A stretch of 41,104 nucleotides of DNA. It comes from Clostridiales bacterium. GTDB taxonomy: Bacteria; Bacillota; Clostridia; Oscillospirales; Oscillospiraceae. The notes beneath the pieces are model-generated. The model did not search any database. It saw only the letters and a list, made by a program, of their open reading frames with translations, and was not told the origin of the DNA. Both the position numbers and the translations under genes were made by a program. Positions 40,084 to 41,104 of this stretch are shown piece by piece; position 1 is the stretch's first letter, and each line of letters begins with the position of its first letter. The stretch spans positions 1-41,104 of the forward strand of contig JALEZN010000101.1 of NCBI GenBank assembly GCA_022772585.1, read 5' to 3'.

Positions 40084-41104
40084 TTACCACACCAGCGTGG
40101 CAAAATAGTCGTCCGGGGTCTCGGCCCGGCGGATCTGTTCCACCGTCCCGTCCTGCCGGAGCAGCAGCTCGGCGGAGCGGAGGCGGCCGTTGTAGTTATA
40201 GCCCATGGAAAAGCCGTGGGCGCCGGTGTCGTGGATCACCAGCAGGTCGCCCATGTCGATCCTGGGCAGCATCCGGTCCACGGCAAACTTGTCGTTGTTC
40301 TCACACAGGGAACCCACCACGTCGTACTTGTGGTCGCAGGGGGCGTCCTCCTTGCCCATGACGGTGATGTGGTGGTAGGCGCCGTACATGGCGGGGCGCA
40401 TCAGGTTGGCGGCGCAGGCATCCACGCCGATGTACTCCTTGTAGGTGTGCTTCTCGTGGGTGGCCCGGGTCACCAGGCAGCCATAGGGGGCCAGCATGAA
40501 GCGGCCCAGCTCGGTGTAGATGGCCACGTCATCCATCCCCGCGGGGACCAGGATCTCCTCGTACTTTTTCCGCACGCCCTCTCCGATGGCCTCGATGTCG
40601 TTGGCGGGCTGGTCGGGCCGGTAGGGCACGCCCACGCCGCCCGACAGGTTGACGAAACAGATGTGACATCCGGTCTCCTGCTGCAGCTCCTTCACCAGCT
40701 CGAACAGGATACCGGCCAGGGTGGGATAGTACTCGTTGGACAGCGTATTGGAGGCCAGGAAGGCGTGGATGCCGAACTCCTTAGCGCCCTTGGCCGCCAG
40801 AATGCGGTAGGCCTCCGCGATCTGCTGGCGGGTCATGCCGTACTTGGCGTCGCCGGGGTTGTCCATCACCTGGAAGCCCTCCCGGGTTTCGCCCAGGGTG
40901 AAGGTGCCGCCGGGGTTGAAGCGGCAGCAGATCTTCTCGGGAATATAGCCCAGGGTCTGCTCCAGCTCGTCGATGAGGGTGATGTCGTCCAGATTGATGA
41001 TGGCGCCCAGCTCGGCGGCCTTTTTGAACTCCTCCGCCGGGGTCTCGTTGGAGGAGAACATGATGCCCTCGCCGGTGGTGCCGATTTTTTCTGCCAGCAT
41101 CAGC
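40084..41104 (-). CDS. lysA: Diaminopimelate decarboxylase-like PLP enzyme (5' part outside window)
   Basis: At least 339 residues of a fold type III PLP decarboxylase; the frame stays open to the right edge, so the N terminus, including the Schiff-base lysine, is missing. The dimer-interface catalytic cysteine motif reads CENND (canonical CESGD), followed by the DTGAHGFSMGYNYNGR segment that in LysA contacts PLP and the substrate. A glycine-rich NLSGGVGVPY phosphate-binding stretch is also visible. The likely reaction is meso-diaminopimelate to lysine. The altered CENND and long family variants leave other diamino-acid or carboxynorspermidine-type decarboxylases possible. Confidence 0.78.
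   Translation of the reverse strand, partial: LMLAEKIGTTGEGIMFSSNETPAEEFKKAAELGAIINLDDITLIDELEQTLGYIPEKICCRFNPGGTFTLGETREGFQVMDNPGDAKYGMTRQQIAEAYRILAAKGAKEFGIHAFLASNTLSNEYYPTLAGILFELVKELQQETGCHICFVNLSGGVGVPYRPDQPANDIEAIGEGVRKKYEEILVPAGMDDVAIYTELGRFMLAPYGCLVTRATHEKHTYKEYIGVDACAANLMRPAMYGAYHHITVMGKEDAPCDHKYDVVGSLCENNDKFAVDRMLPRIDMGDLLVIHDTGAHGFSMGYNYNGRLRSAELLLRQDGTVEQIRRAETPDDYFATLVW

Noticed and set aside
1-41104. CRISPR array, tRNA or rRNA genes, prophage or transposase
   Set aside because: No regularly spaced repeats of CRISPR size, no cloverleaf or rRNA-like sequence, and no integrase, transposase or phage structural gene was recognised.

Overview
The window reads as chromosomal DNA of a GC-rich, low-motility-type Firmicute of the class Clostridia, most likely the Oscillospiraceae (Flavonifractor/Lawsonibacter-like). 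The reasons are the strongly GC-biased third codon positions, AGGAGG-type ribosome binding sites before nearly every gene, many lipoproteins with Ser/Pro/Ala linkers, BMP-type ABC transporters, stalk-domain (copper amine oxidase N-terminal) secreted proteins, and a DUF4358-MBOAT-DHHW acylation set. The genus is an inference. No rRNA, tRNA, CRISPR array, integrase or transposase gene was seen.

Layout. 1-2030: end of an unknown gene, then a LytTR regulator with a DUF3021-type membrane protein and a small membrane protein. 2061-3595: asnS with a clear promoter and terminator. 3670-6036: a class V aminotransferase/cysteine desulfurase-like enzyme and a secreted stalk-domain protein with a degenerate NodB-like domain. 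6089-6173: three abutting perfect hairpins. 6377-13149: a complete phosphate module on the minus strand (pstS-pstC-pstA-pstB-phoU-response regulator-PhoR) with recognisable Pho-box repeats upstream of pstS. 13509-16870: DUF4358 lipoprotein, MBOAT O-acyltransferase and DHHW/AlgX-like protein, a probable extracellular polymer acylation operon.

16955-32243 is the most interesting part. It holds a regulator with an N-terminal sensor and a cyclase-like domain, a BMP lipoprotein, a UbiD-family decarboxylase, a dihydroorotate/dihydropyrimidine dehydrogenase-like flavoprotein with two [4Fe-4S] motifs, a full BMP-type ABC importer with a second BMP lipoprotein, and a two-component system with an accessory membrane-anchored protein. 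Three unlinked envelope/hypothetical genes (21628-23381) sit inside it. I infer an uptake-plus-catabolism system for a carboxylated (hetero)aromatic or nucleobase-like compound. The same 11-bp-period direct repeat (ATGATRC-N4-ATGATGC) occurs upstream of both the response regulator gene and the BMP transporter operon, which ties the two-component system to the importer by sequence.

32462-41104: mreB, a ribbon-helix-helix gene overlapping comF, a roughly 450-bp non-coding repeat element with 22-bp perfect inverted ends, recD2, two membrane protein genes, a methionine-rich stalk-domain protein behind a MerR-type promoter (19-bp spacer around a perfect dyad), and the 3' part of a diaminopimelate-decarboxylase-like gene running off the edge.
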